This document shows, in pieces, positions 1 to 9,834 of a stretch of DNA of 64,000 nt. The number at the start of each line of letters is the position of its first letter. Positions within the stretch are counted from its first letter, which is position 1. The notes below the pieces were generated by a model, which made no database searches, was not told the origin of the DNA, and saw nothing but the letters and a program-made list of their open reading frames with translations. The position numbers were made by a program, and so were the translations under genes. Origin of the DNA: Sanguinoderma infundibulare. Lineage: Eukaryota > Basidiomycota > Agaricomycetes > Polyporales > Polyporaceae. The stretch is from NCBI GenBank assembly GCA_032821775.1, contig JAVLRN010000012.1:1674001-1738000 (forward strand), read 5' to 3'.

Positions 1-62
1 AGCACGATATTTCGCTGGATTTGGGCGGCAGCGTCTCTGACCGTCTTGGCAACCGTCTTTAG

Positions 63-442
63 ATCACCGTCCAGGACAGCGGCAACAGCTCCTGCTTGGC
101 TGCTGTTGCTTCGTCAGTCGCTTCGTCTGCCGTCGCTGTGAGTAGCTCGACGAGGCTGTCGGCCGCTGCCGCGACTGCGTCTACCGGCACCACGTAAGTC
201 TGAATGTTTTGCAACATAGCCCGCATAAAGTGCTGAGTTTCCCGTCTTCCCAGCCTCGTCGTCAACCCTGCCGCCGCTCCGTCGACCTCGGGCGCTCCCG
301 CGGCTCCCTCTTCGAGCGGTGGTGCGAGCGCCGTCGGCGCCGCCAACTCGGGCCTCCTTGGCAACGGTGCCTTCTCCGTCCGCTTCTCGGCGCCCTCTGT
401 CGCCCTTGGTGCCATCGTCGCCGTCGCCGCCCTCGCTTTCTA
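63..442 (+). CDS. 3' end of a GPI-anchored Ser/Ala-rich surface protein (partial)
   Basis: Only the C-terminal part is in the window; the gene begins upstream of base 1. An acceptor (tctttag) ends at 62. Reading ATC ACC GTC from 63 gives a Ser/Ala-rich stretch. A GT-AG intron at 194-253 then joins in phase to VVNPAAAPSTSG and a tail ending SVALGAIVAVAALAF before TAA at 440-442. The last residues are a small spacer followed by about 15 hydrophobic residues with no basic tail, the classic GPI-attachment signal. The Ser, Ala and Gly-rich segment before it is typical of O-glycosylated fungal wall proteins. The catalytic or binding domain lies outside the window, so the function cannot be named. 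The splice frame agrees on both sides of the intron. Confidence 0.6.
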
Positions 443-971
443 AACGGATCCGATCCTTACGCGCTGGGATACGCGCAAGATACCCTGTGCTCCATCCAAC
501 TTTTTCATTCTTGATCGGGAAGGAAACGCTATGTACAGCAGCTACAAGTCTAGACACCCTCCACGGCGCCGGATCTTCTTTCCCCTTGTTTTCCCCCTGG
601 TCTATCTGGAGGCCCTCGAGAGGACGCCTCCTGCGGGTATTTGTTGTCGTTGTTGTCTTTTTGGGTTGGTCCTCGGTGCATGATGCATGTTGTTTACGTA
701 ATTCTGCACACACACACATAACGTCCCCGTTCGTTGTTGTGCGCGGCTCCTGGTCACGGCTGTGTTCCTTGCTTTTCTTCATGTGCATGCGTGCAAGCGG
801 GTCGGTCGATATCTGCGGTGTGGAATCTGCTCTAGGATGTACCCCATCTCACGTCGGTTGCAAACAATGATTATTTCTATCTATTGTTTTGGGCTTGCTC
901 ACTTGGGTGCCGTACATGACGTTTGGCAGGAGTGCGTGTATTGGTATTGTTCTCGGTTTGGGCGTATCAAG
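443..971. other. Intergenic, 3' flank
   Basis: No convincing gene is seen. The stretch is T-rich on the plus strand, as expected for a 3' UTR, and has a short (CA)n run near 708-717. Open frames on either strand lack splice-supported structure. Confidence 0.5.
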
Positions 972-2213
972 CTACGAGCTCAAGTGAGGACAGAGAAGCT
1001 GGTGGGTTCCATGTGGTGCAGTGGTTACTGAACTGGCTTCGCTAAACCCGTCGATGTGACACTGCATGCAGACGCTGTGCTGGAATCTGTTGGCGAGCCG
1101 GTTGACGTTGACAGCGACTCCAGCGCGTGGGGGTAGAGGCAGATCGAGATGCGAGAGATGATCAGCGTACGCGAGGAATGATCGAGGTGGTATGCGAGCG
1201 GGCACTGTGTTTTGCCTCCGTTGGCGATGCGAGAACTCGGGGGAGGAGCGTTGGAACGCTAGAGGATCGCCGCGTGCTACGGGACCGTCCTTGTGTGCGT
1301 GCGCGCGATTGTAGACGGCGAGGATGAGTGCAGTGAAGGGACAATGCGACGGCGCCGAATACTGTAACGATTAGGCCCCAAGTCCACAATGATACATAGA
1401 GACTTACGGCCGTTGTAGAAGTGATCGACAAATTGTTCCCTGGCCTCTAATGGGATGCCGAGTGGTGCCGTGGCCCATGGCCAGCAAGTAGTACATCGTT
1501 CCGAGTCGTTGCCTGCAAGGTCTAGATGCGGCGAGCGTGCTTCATGTCAGAAGGCGCGCACGATGAATGATGGACTGGTGGCGGAATCGTTCTGGTCAGG
1601 TATTACTAGCGTGGCTACCAGTACTTGTACAGCTTGCTGGGAATAGGAACCGCGGAAGGAGAACTGTGCGGAGTTGCGACGAGAACTGTGCGAAAGACGA
1701 CGAGAACTGAGAACTGTGCGAAGGACGACGACGAGTGAAGCGAGAGACGATGAGAACAGCGCAGAATACGGTGAGAACAGTGCGGACGACGGAAATGCTA
1801 CGAGAATCAGAATCGTAAGAAAGACGTGATGCCATATCCGAGTCCGTGTGCTGAGCGAGTGTGCGTGTGAGGGAGAGCTCAGGCTAGGACACAAGTCAGA
1901 GCTGGTGATAACCCAACGTGCGACAAGCTCACCGTCTGTACACGCATAGCAGCCGCTAGCCCTGCATTGGCGTGCCACGGAAAATCGCCCATGGTCGAAG
2001 GAGGCGAGGGCGATCGCGCTTCTCACTAGGAGGCTTGGAACGGAGTCTCGAAGCGACGCTGGACGGCTTGACGGGTTCGCGGACCTCCACGGCATCGGTG
2101 GGCGCGCGAGAGAACACGGGATGGTTCGAGAGCGGGTGGCTCGCGACAAGCGATAGCTGGAAGACGAGGCACAGCGCGAGGAGAAGAAGGGAGAGTGCGT
2201 GGTAAGAGCGCAT
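972..2213 (-). CDS. Possible multi-exon gene for a small secreted protein (structure unresolved)
   Basis: On the minus strand an ATG at 2213 starts a strong secretion signal (MRSYHALSLLLLALCLVFQ, cleavage likely after LVASH). A hydrophilic segment with a dibasic EKR site follows, and the frame stops at 1956. Downstream on the same strand lie several good splice pairs: a gtgagc donor near 1906, a ctgac..ctag acceptor, a gcag acceptor near 1517, and a gtaagt...ttacag intron near 1360-1408. Short open segments between them include NDSERCTTCW and REQFVDHFYNG. A final 77-codon frame stops at 972. I could not join these into one certain reading frame. It may be a cysteine-containing secreted protein, or an 85-residue single-exon peptide at 1956-2213. 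No family is recognised. Confidence 0.25.
1659..1794. repeat. Degenerate tandem repeat, about 20 bp unit
   Basis: Six to seven imperfect copies of a unit close to GAGAACTGTGCGAARGACGA run head to tail, decaying toward 1794 (GAGAACAGTGCGGACGACGG). The array lies between putative exons of the unresolved minus-strand locus, so it is probably intronic or untranslated. Confidence 0.6.
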
Positions 2214-3131
2214 CGTGGTCGGCGACAAGTTGGCTCTGTGCGATCCCGAGCGTGGGGTTCAATGCGCTGCAGAGACATTCGCCTGGAGGTCACACTTACC
2301 GGGTGGTGGTGAAGATGGCGGCGAGCAGCACGATCCTCCAGACCAGGGCGAGGCTGGACGGATTTCTGGGGCGAGGAGACGGTCTGGGCAGCTTGAGATG
2401 TCTATATAACAGACGTCAAGGTGACAGCGACTCACCGAAGGGGCAAATAGAGGCGATCAGGATCAGATGGAAGGGGGTGGCATTTGGGGCCGTGTCTCCC
2501 TCCCAGGATAAATACCCCCCTTCTCTTGCGGCGGACCGTGCGGCGCACATCATCAGCCACCGGCGAGCGATGCCCCGTCATGCTCATTTGGGCGGCGGAT
2601 TCCCTCCCATACCAGCCGCAAGCGTGCTGTGGAGGCTTGCGGCGGCGGCGAGCTGCACAACGGGGTGGACAGCGCACAAGCTCTCGGCAAGTGGGGCGGC
2701 GAACGCGTGCTGTCGCGCCTGTTTGAGCAGGAAGTTGCTGCACGGCGGAAGTTGGCCTAGGAGCCGGGCCTAAAGGAAGGTCAGATGGAAGGAGCTCGAG
2801 ACGTCTAGGGTCAACGTACTTTCGTCCGCCTGGGAGATGTCGATGGCCAGGAGAAGCTACCTAGATTGACTCCGCCGAGACCAATTTTAAGACATTGACT
2901 GACCACTGGCGTTGAGACTTTGATGCTCCTTGCTTTTTCCAGGGATCCTCTTTGATCGACATTGCTAGCATATGGACACGGCAATATGGACGTATGGGTT
3001 GAAGCTGCGATCGACTTGCCAACGCAAGGTTTCGCCAAGATTAGATAAGATCTGTCGTCTGAACCTACTTACAGCAAGGTTCCAAGTCCCTTCCCCCTCT
3101 CCCAGACTCCCACCAACCCAATCGAACAGCC
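2214..3131. other. Intergenic, divergent promoter region
   Basis: This lies between the putative secreted-protein start (minus) and the binding-protein gene (plus). A TATA-like ctatataac occurs at about 2400-2410 and ggataaatac at about 2505-2514. No gene is supported; the open frames here are GC-rich shadows. Confidence 0.45.
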
Positions 3132-4592
3132 ATGCCTCTCAGAGTTGGCTTTGGTAGGCATCTGCGAATGAGACATGCATCACCTCACTGCTGACGTACA
3201 ATGATTCCAGTCAGGGAACACTTCTCGTCCCCCCTGCTTCAATTCGCCGAAGCAGATGGAGGGAAGACCTTCACACTGGTCGAGTGTCCAAGTGAGCACT
3301 TCTCTCTAGTCGTCCTGAAACTGACTCATTATTAAGCATTCAGGCGGGACGGGCCAACTGATCGGCCGTCTCGAGAACGACGAGATTGACGTCGCGATGT
3401 GCGTACACGCCTCCGCGCCGTCACCCCGCCGCGCGAAGCTGAACCCTGCGACGCGGAGGCACGCCGCCGTCCAGTGCTCTCACGGACCCCCTCATCTCGG
3501 GGATAGCGAAGGGCTCTAAGTCATACAAGCTCGTCGGCAGCTACGTCACCACCCCGCTCAACTGGCAAGTACCCACAGCACCTCGCCGTCTTACACCCCC
3601 TTGACCCGTCGCAGGGCCGTGATCACGGGGAAGGACTCCCGGTACAGCTCGACAGCCGACTTGAAAGGAACTACCATTGGTATATCACGTTACGGAAGGT
3701 ATGTGATCCATTTGGTTCAACGCGAATGCATCTGCATGACCACTCTCAAATGTGAAATGTCGGGTGCCGATAGCGGAAGTCAAACCATGGTCTATGTCAT
3801 GGCTCTGCAGCAAGGTTGGCCGACCGCCGATCTAAAGTTCAAAGGTCTGCCGCCGTCCCTCGATCCGCGGCCCTCAGATCGTCCGGAACGGAAACTGATC
3901 GCTCTTGCCAAACCCAGTCAACGACGACATTCGCGGGTTGATAGACTCCGTCAACGACGGCTCGACGAGCGCGTTCATGTGGGAGTGGTTCACGACCAAG
4001 CCCTTCGTCGACGCCGGCGAGGCCCGCTTCGTGAGCCCCCTGTCATTCTCCTCCATTTCAACTTGTTGCCGAGAAAGAACGTGCCGTTTTATGACCCGCA
4101 GATCGGTTCGGTGCCCACACCCTGGCCGTCGTGGCTTATCGCCGCACACCCCGAGCGGGCTCCTGCGGCCGCGCTTCGCGCATTCCTCGGCACGCTCTCC
4201 ACGTACGTTCGCGACTTCGATTCCCCGCCGAAGCGCGCCGGCCCAAATGTCGAGTTCATCAAGGACAAGTTTGGGTATCCCGAAGAAGACATCCAGGTTA
4301 GTTCGCGTCGCATGTACGTATACCGTGAAGTCTTGACTCTGAAGTCTCGCAAACGCGACCGCAGGCCTGGCTGAAGACGGTCGGATATCCCGAAGATTGT
4401 GCTGCGATCCCTCGCAAGGTGATTGCGGAGACCCTCGAGTACGCCTTCCGCTTTCAACACCCGAGTACGGCGAATTTGGAGGTTGACCTGTGCCGTACTA
4501 GGGTACTTCGGCAAGCCGGCTTCGTCCAAGCCCCAGAAGGCGGCTTCCAAGTCGAGCAGTTCGTCAACACCGACATCACCCACCTCACCTGA
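3132..4592 (+). CDS. Periplasmic-binding-protein-fold (PBP2, Ca3427-like / NMT1-like) protein
   Basis: Ten exons splice to a roughly 300-residue intracellular protein starting MPLRVGFVREHFSSPL. Family hallmarks in order: the N-terminal strand RVGFVREHFSSPL, CPSGTGQL, ENDEIDVAIALTD, YKLVGSYVTTPLNWAV, TTIGISRYGSGS, DSVNDGSTSAFMWEW and VPTPWPSWLIAA. This order is that of the fungal Ca3427-type substrate-binding proteins, related to nitrate/sulfonate/thiamine-precursor binding proteins. There is no signal peptide, so it is probably cytosolic and its ligand is unknown. Introns are at 3154-3210, 3292-3343, 3399-3474, 3565-3614, 3699-3773, 3845-3917, 4031-4101, 4297-4364 and 4439-4501. Intron 4 must use a GC donor (gcaagt). 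Stop TGA is at 4590-4592. All exon phases agree. Confidence 0.8.
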
Positions 4593-5237
4593 CTGCAGAC
4601 ATACCGCGCTGCAGGAGGAGAGAGAGAGATTATCAAAGCTGCTTCCATCGTGTTGTACGTGTAACAGCGATGGCCCCATTGCGCATCGCGTGAGTCGCAC
4701 TGAGAGACGTAGGAACAATATTAATTATACAACATTGTTTGTGCGTAGCCGATGCATCCATCCTCTAAGGGTCTTGGTAATTGTTCTGCATAGGAGCTGT
4801 GAGTCCTTGGGCCGGAATATGAACCTATCCAAGGAAGAGGGGTAGGATAGGATATTGTGGACGACAACAACGGGGATAGTTGAGGTCAAGGAAGTGTCCT
4901 ATAGATGCGCACGAGAGATCGGAGTATTATAACTTGACTCTATACAACAGCTAGAACGAGTGGGGGTCGCCGTGATGGTAGTAACCAAGAGATTATGCAC
5001 GTAGATGGGCGGGTACGGATAGATGACCAATGAGGAATGAAGACACGAGACAACTTGAACGCAACACAAGGGAAACGCGGTATTAGTTACGGAAAGCATC
5101 GGAACGACAATGGGATGCAAATGGCTACAGCGACATAGACGGGGATGTGGATATGATGATGCAGATCAAAGACGAAAGTGTTCTCTATTAGTAGCAGTGT
5201 CAAATTGAGCGAAAGGAAGTAAATCGTCCCGACTTCG
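4593..5237. other. Intergenic between convergent 3' ends
   Basis: AT-richer than the flanking genes. It holds the 3' flanks of the binding-protein gene and the Ser/Pro-rich gene. No gene is seen. Confidence 0.5.
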
Positions 5238-7694
5238 TTACTGTTGTGTCCTTGCGGCCGCAGCCGGGTTCACCAAATTCACCAACGGCCTCCGGTCGGC
5301 AGGCTCAGGGGGGTGCACAAGCGCGTCGATGTACCCATCCACGTTCGGAGCCTGCAGCCTGTCGAACACGCCCGTCAGCCAAGCTCACACTCACCCTCAG
5401 GAGGCGGTCCAGATAAGGACCGTCAATAAAACACTGCACGCTCACCTGAACCACAGCCGTCCGCCCCCGCTCTTCTCCCTCACGATCTCCCACTGGTCCC
5501 GTCTCCTCAGTCCGTACGCGTTCGTCCCCCCGCCCAGGGCATCGGCCAGGCTTTGCTTGCCCTCGCGCGTCCCCTCTGCCTCGAGCACCCACTCCCCGTG
5601 CCAGCCCCTGCCGAGCTCCATGCCCGCCTCGGTTCCGCTCCCGGGGCCGACGTACGGGATGCGCGCGACCCACAGGTACTTGCGCACCATCGCGAACCCG
5701 GACGGCGAGTGCGGGCTCGGCACGCGCGACGAGACCTTGACGAGCTTCATGTCGTGCATCCGCCCGTCGAACGTCACCCGCGCCCCTCCCGCGCCGCCCG
5801 CCGTGCGCTCGACGGAGACGGGCGAGGACGCGGGCGAGAGCACCGGCGGGAGCGCGAGCGCGAACACGGGGCTGGCGAACGCGGGGAGGACGTGCGCGTA
5901 GTAGAACGGCGACGGGAGCGTCAGCGGGTTCTCGAGCGGCGGCGCGCTGGGCGGGATGTACGGCACGAGGCAATGGCCGTTGAACATCAGCCACGTCTGC
6001 CGCTGCCCGTCGTCCTGCCGCTGCTCGCAGCCGGCCGAGCTCGAATGCGCCGACCCCGGCGCGCTCGGGGTCGGGGGCACGAAGCCAAAGTTGCAGACGA
6101 CGTCCCCGTCCGAGAGGTGCGCCCAGAGGCCGGCGCGCACGAGCTCGTCCTCGCACGCGGCGATCGCGGCCTCGTCGAGCGCCGCGCACGGCACGAAGAC
6201 GCGGAGCACGGGCGCGCGCACGCGCGACGTCGCTAGGAAGAGGTCGTGGGGAGACGCTTCCTTCGGCATGGTGACCCCCGGCGCGACGGCACCGTGAGCT
6301 GATCTGGTCGTGGTCGATTTCGGCCCTGGCTCAGGCCCGGTCAAGGACGAGGGGCGGTGCCGGATGCTCTCGCCGCGTGAAGGGGAGGGCGAGTGCCAGT
6401 CCGAGTCGGGGTTTGTGCGGGCGACGGATGGGGGCCTGGAGAGCGAGGACTCGCTGGAAGAGGGCGCGAACGCGAAGCGCCTGGGTGGCTCCTTCAGTTC
6501 TCCGTCTGAGGTAAGCCAGCCGTCATCGTCCGCGGCTGCGGACGTATTGCGACTGTGGGACGGGGAGAATGCCCGTCGCCAGCTCCCAGAATACATCTTG
6601 AGCGCCAAAGGGTCCGCGCAGGGCGGCGGAGGGGGCACTCTGGTCTTGTGGAGGAGAGAGGAGATGACGGATGTCTTGCGCGTGCGCTGGATCGTTTGTG
6701 CGACGGTCGGCGCGCGTTGTGGGCTGAGCGAGGCTGCGCGCGCATGTCCGTAGCTGTGCGCGTCGAGCGTCCGGGTGGACGATGCGGGGCTGCGGATGGT
6801 GTCAGACTTGCTGAGGAGGCGTCGTGTGGGGGATTTCTTTGCCTGCGGCGGCGCTGAAGAGGTGGTAAGCGGGGATTCGACGAGAGCATCGTCCGAAGTC
6901 GTAGGGGTGGCGCCGAGAGATGACAGAGGTGCGGGGAACACGAGTTCGCGAACGCCGTGCAGCTGCGGGAGGCGCAAACTAGCTCGAGGTGAGCTAAGCA
7001 GCTCGTCGAATTCTCCAGAGTCTGACGATGGTGAAGGGGATGCACTGTGCACGAGGGATTGCAATAGCAGGACGAAGCGCGAGTGGGCAAGTGAAAGCGA
7101 GGACAAGCGGGCGACGGTGTTTTGAGTGACAAGCTCGTTTCCAGCTTGGGCGGGTCTATTGAGCAGCACGATGGACTGCATTGGGTACGTACAGAGAGGC
7201 ACGGATTGCGAGGTCACTAAACGGGGGATAGACAATGGGTGTTACTTGAAGAGTGCAAAATGGATGCGGGACGTACTGAGGAGCGCGAGCTGGTGGACGT
7301 CGATTGGAACGTTGGACACCTGGTGCATGTCGCACAGCTGGAGCGCGTAGAGGTGTCCGGGGACGAAATGGGAGAGAATGACGTCCCTACATTCCTCAAT
7401 GGCCCAAAGATCATGTCGCAAGGCGCGGGTGACGTTCAAGAGGGCGTGAAAGTCCTGCCATGTCGTGATGCTGAGGAAATACACGAGGAGGGCGGGCTCT
7501 TTGAGGGTCTGGAAGAGCATGAGTGGTGAACGACTGGAGGGCGAGAGGCCGTGTTGGGAGGGAGGAGGACAGGTAGGATCTTCATCTGTTCCGGGCATGG
7601 AGGTGAGGGCCTGGCGCATAAACGGTTTCGGGCAACCGGAAGGGATGGGAGGCAGTGGACGCCCCCTCAGGCTGGGTTTTGTCGCGACGGGCAT
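5238..7694 (-). CDS. Uncharacterised Ser/Pro-rich protein with conserved C-terminal region
   Basis: Three exons. The ATG at 7694 ([11 protein letters not shown]) has a good context (accaccATG) and a TATA-like element about 80 bases upstream (7772-7781). Introns are at 7217-7276 and 5359-5445; the stop TAA is at 5240-5238. The N-terminal 180 residues are helical and hydrophobic ([18 protein letters not shown]), resembling a degenerate F-box-like helical start. The middle is a long disordered Ser/Pro/Arg-rich linker. The C-terminal 250 residues look globular, with [28 protein letters not shown] and [19 protein letters not shown], and end [13 protein letters not shown]. The C-terminal block looks like a conserved basidiomycete orphan, but I cannot name a function. 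The GC-rich minus and plus frames overlapping it are shadows. Confidence 0.75.
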
Positions 7695-7971
7695 CGTGGT
7701 GGGAACGAGGAGAGAAAAGGCGATGGCCGCTTGGAGTTGGCGTTCAAAAGGAAAAGGATGGGAAGCGCAGGGTATAATACATGGTGAGGAGGGAGGGAGG
7801 ATAATATGACCATTGGGGCTTACTGCCGTTAGCTCATCGTCGTCCAGCATTAGAATTAGCACTAACGTGGTGGCAGTGCCCCTCCCTCATCCTCTCACCA
7901 TCTCGTCAATCCCCGTCTTCCCGTCCGCTTTTCTCCTTCCCTGCCTCTAGCCCACTCTCTATTGCCGCTCT

Positions 7972-8180
7972 TTCTCCAGCGCATACAGCCGTTCAGGCAC
8001 CGACGCCGCCAGCGGCTTGTCGAGCGCGATTGATGGAATGGCTTCTCCGAGCCGGACCCACAGCGCCGAGTAGGGCTCAGTTGGTAACCGGAGCAGACGC
8101 TTCGTGCAAAATATCCCAATACTGCGTCGCCAATGATGTCAAGCCCGTGTGCACCTCAAAGGTGCGGTCGGCAAGCCCGC
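7972..8180 (-). pseudogene. Frameshifted remnant of an unidentified coding sequence
   Basis: On the minus strand one frame reads RTFEVHTGLTSLATQYWDILHEA and the next frame continues RLLRLPTEPYSALWVRLGEA through to PERLYALEKERQ and a stop near 7972. Both halves have ordinary protein composition and meet at a one-base frame change near 8110. No start codon or upstream exon could be found. I do not recognise the family. It may be the decayed 3' end of a gene. Confidence 0.3.
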
Positions 8181-9834
8181 GTCACACATACGTTAGACTT
8201 TACCGCTTTTCTGACTGCAGGTTCGATAAAGAATGTTCCTTTCCTTCGTTACGTTGTATGCTGCGTCTCACGTTCATTTTACCTACCCCACGTCGAGGTA
8301 CCAGGCCGTGCATAGATTATCGCACAGTCATCCTCGTACGCAGGACTTGACGCCAGGTATGATATCGACGGCGCAGCATAACGGCGAGTCTCTCATTATC
8401 TCCGTCATCGCTGATCCCGAAGTTCCAGCGTTATCATTCCACCACCACCGTCACCGATCCTGCTCGTGGCCATCAGAGGCCCCCTTCTTCTAATAATGAC
8501 AAGGGAGCGTCGCTGCTCGAGCAACGTACCATGCTCGGCGTCCGGTTAACCCTCCCAAGCACCGAACTTTCGGATAATGACGTCCGACAGTATTGCCATC
8601 AGCATAAGTCGAAATGCAGCTCGTGTGTCTTGCGAGGTGCGCCCATCTGTCAAACCACACATCTGCTTGTCCGCTTGAAATCTGAATCGATGTGCATGCC
8701 GTGCCGCTGTGTGTGCCTTGGGCCCTGTGGCCCGGCGCCTGCTCTGCCACCACGAGTCGAGCCTTGCCAAACCCTTGCCGGGGCGCCGCTCACCAAATCG
8801 GATCCGGTGTTGTGTTGCCACTCGAGGTCTCATGCCAGAAAAAGGCGGTTGGTCGCCATGTTCGTACAGCCGTGGACGCTTAGAAGTGCTTGGATCCGAG
8901 TTCGAGAGCGTTGCAAGTCGGTACTGTATATCCACGTTCGCGGGAAGGTGGGTCAGAACAGCTGCGAAAGACGCTGTCGGGCCACACGATCGCGACGAGG
9001 CCGGAACCAGCCTCCAGGAATCCGAGCCCGGAGGGACAGGGAGGGACTCTGAGTCGACGGCGTTACGGGCGCGTTCGCAAGAGACATGCGCCGGCATATC
9101 GATCATGTCGGAACGGCTCGCCCAACCTGCCTCCCTGTGACCTCGCTATGCACTCACATAGAATCTTCTTTCTTTTAAGGTAGGCGGTGTACTTCGATGA
9201 GAACACACCTGTGCAACAAATGGGCGCCAGTGCCACAACGTTAGATATTCAACTACCGCCTAGCGTCTGGCGACGTCGCACGTCAACGGAACTATTTGCC
9301 CTGCACTTGCCTCGGTTCAGGCAAAATTTGCTGGATCAGCTGCCTGATAAAATGTCGCGACACAGCGCGTGAATATAACGGCAGGAAAATCGGGGAATAG
9401 CAAAGGTAAAGACGAGGAGGAGGCTCTCGTCCCAACTTTCCTTGAATTTTGAAGGACGACGCCCCTGCCGGAGAAGGAACTGTCACCTACACCGGAGCGC
9501 TGCAAAACGCATGGATGCCTTACACCTAATATCGACTTTGACATCAGATTCTGTGGCAAGGGGACGTAAATTAGAGCGAGGAACTGATCGCTGCCGACTA
9601 GTCACTGCTTCTGACTCGTCTCTGCTATGTCCACGTCGCAACACTGGCTTCCGCCGTTGAATTGAAGGTCTGAGGGAATCGAGAGTCTTGTATTGCCTTC
9701 ACACCTCGACCAAGTACCATGAGATGATTACCACAGACTCCGTCGTGTCCGGCTGGCAACCAAGACATTCCCGGGTCGCTCCACGGCCCCTCACCCCTCA
9801 CGCGCCGAGCACGCCCATTCCGAGCTCGCGTCGC
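8181..9834. other. Intergenic, no supported gene
   Basis: About 1.6 kb. Open frames on both strands overlap each other, lack homologous motifs and have no coherent splice sites. The 3' flank of the first sedolisin gene begins near 9834. Confidence 0.45.

Noticed and set aside
5305..6189. 294-codon minus frame rich in Arg and Ala
   Set aside because: It overlaps the C-terminal coding exon of the Ser/Pro-rich gene in another frame; the Arg/Ala-rich text is the usual shadow of GC-rich codons.
8531..9140. Several overlapping plus and minus frames of 140-190 codons
   Set aside because: They contradict each other, and none has conserved motifs or plausible splicing.
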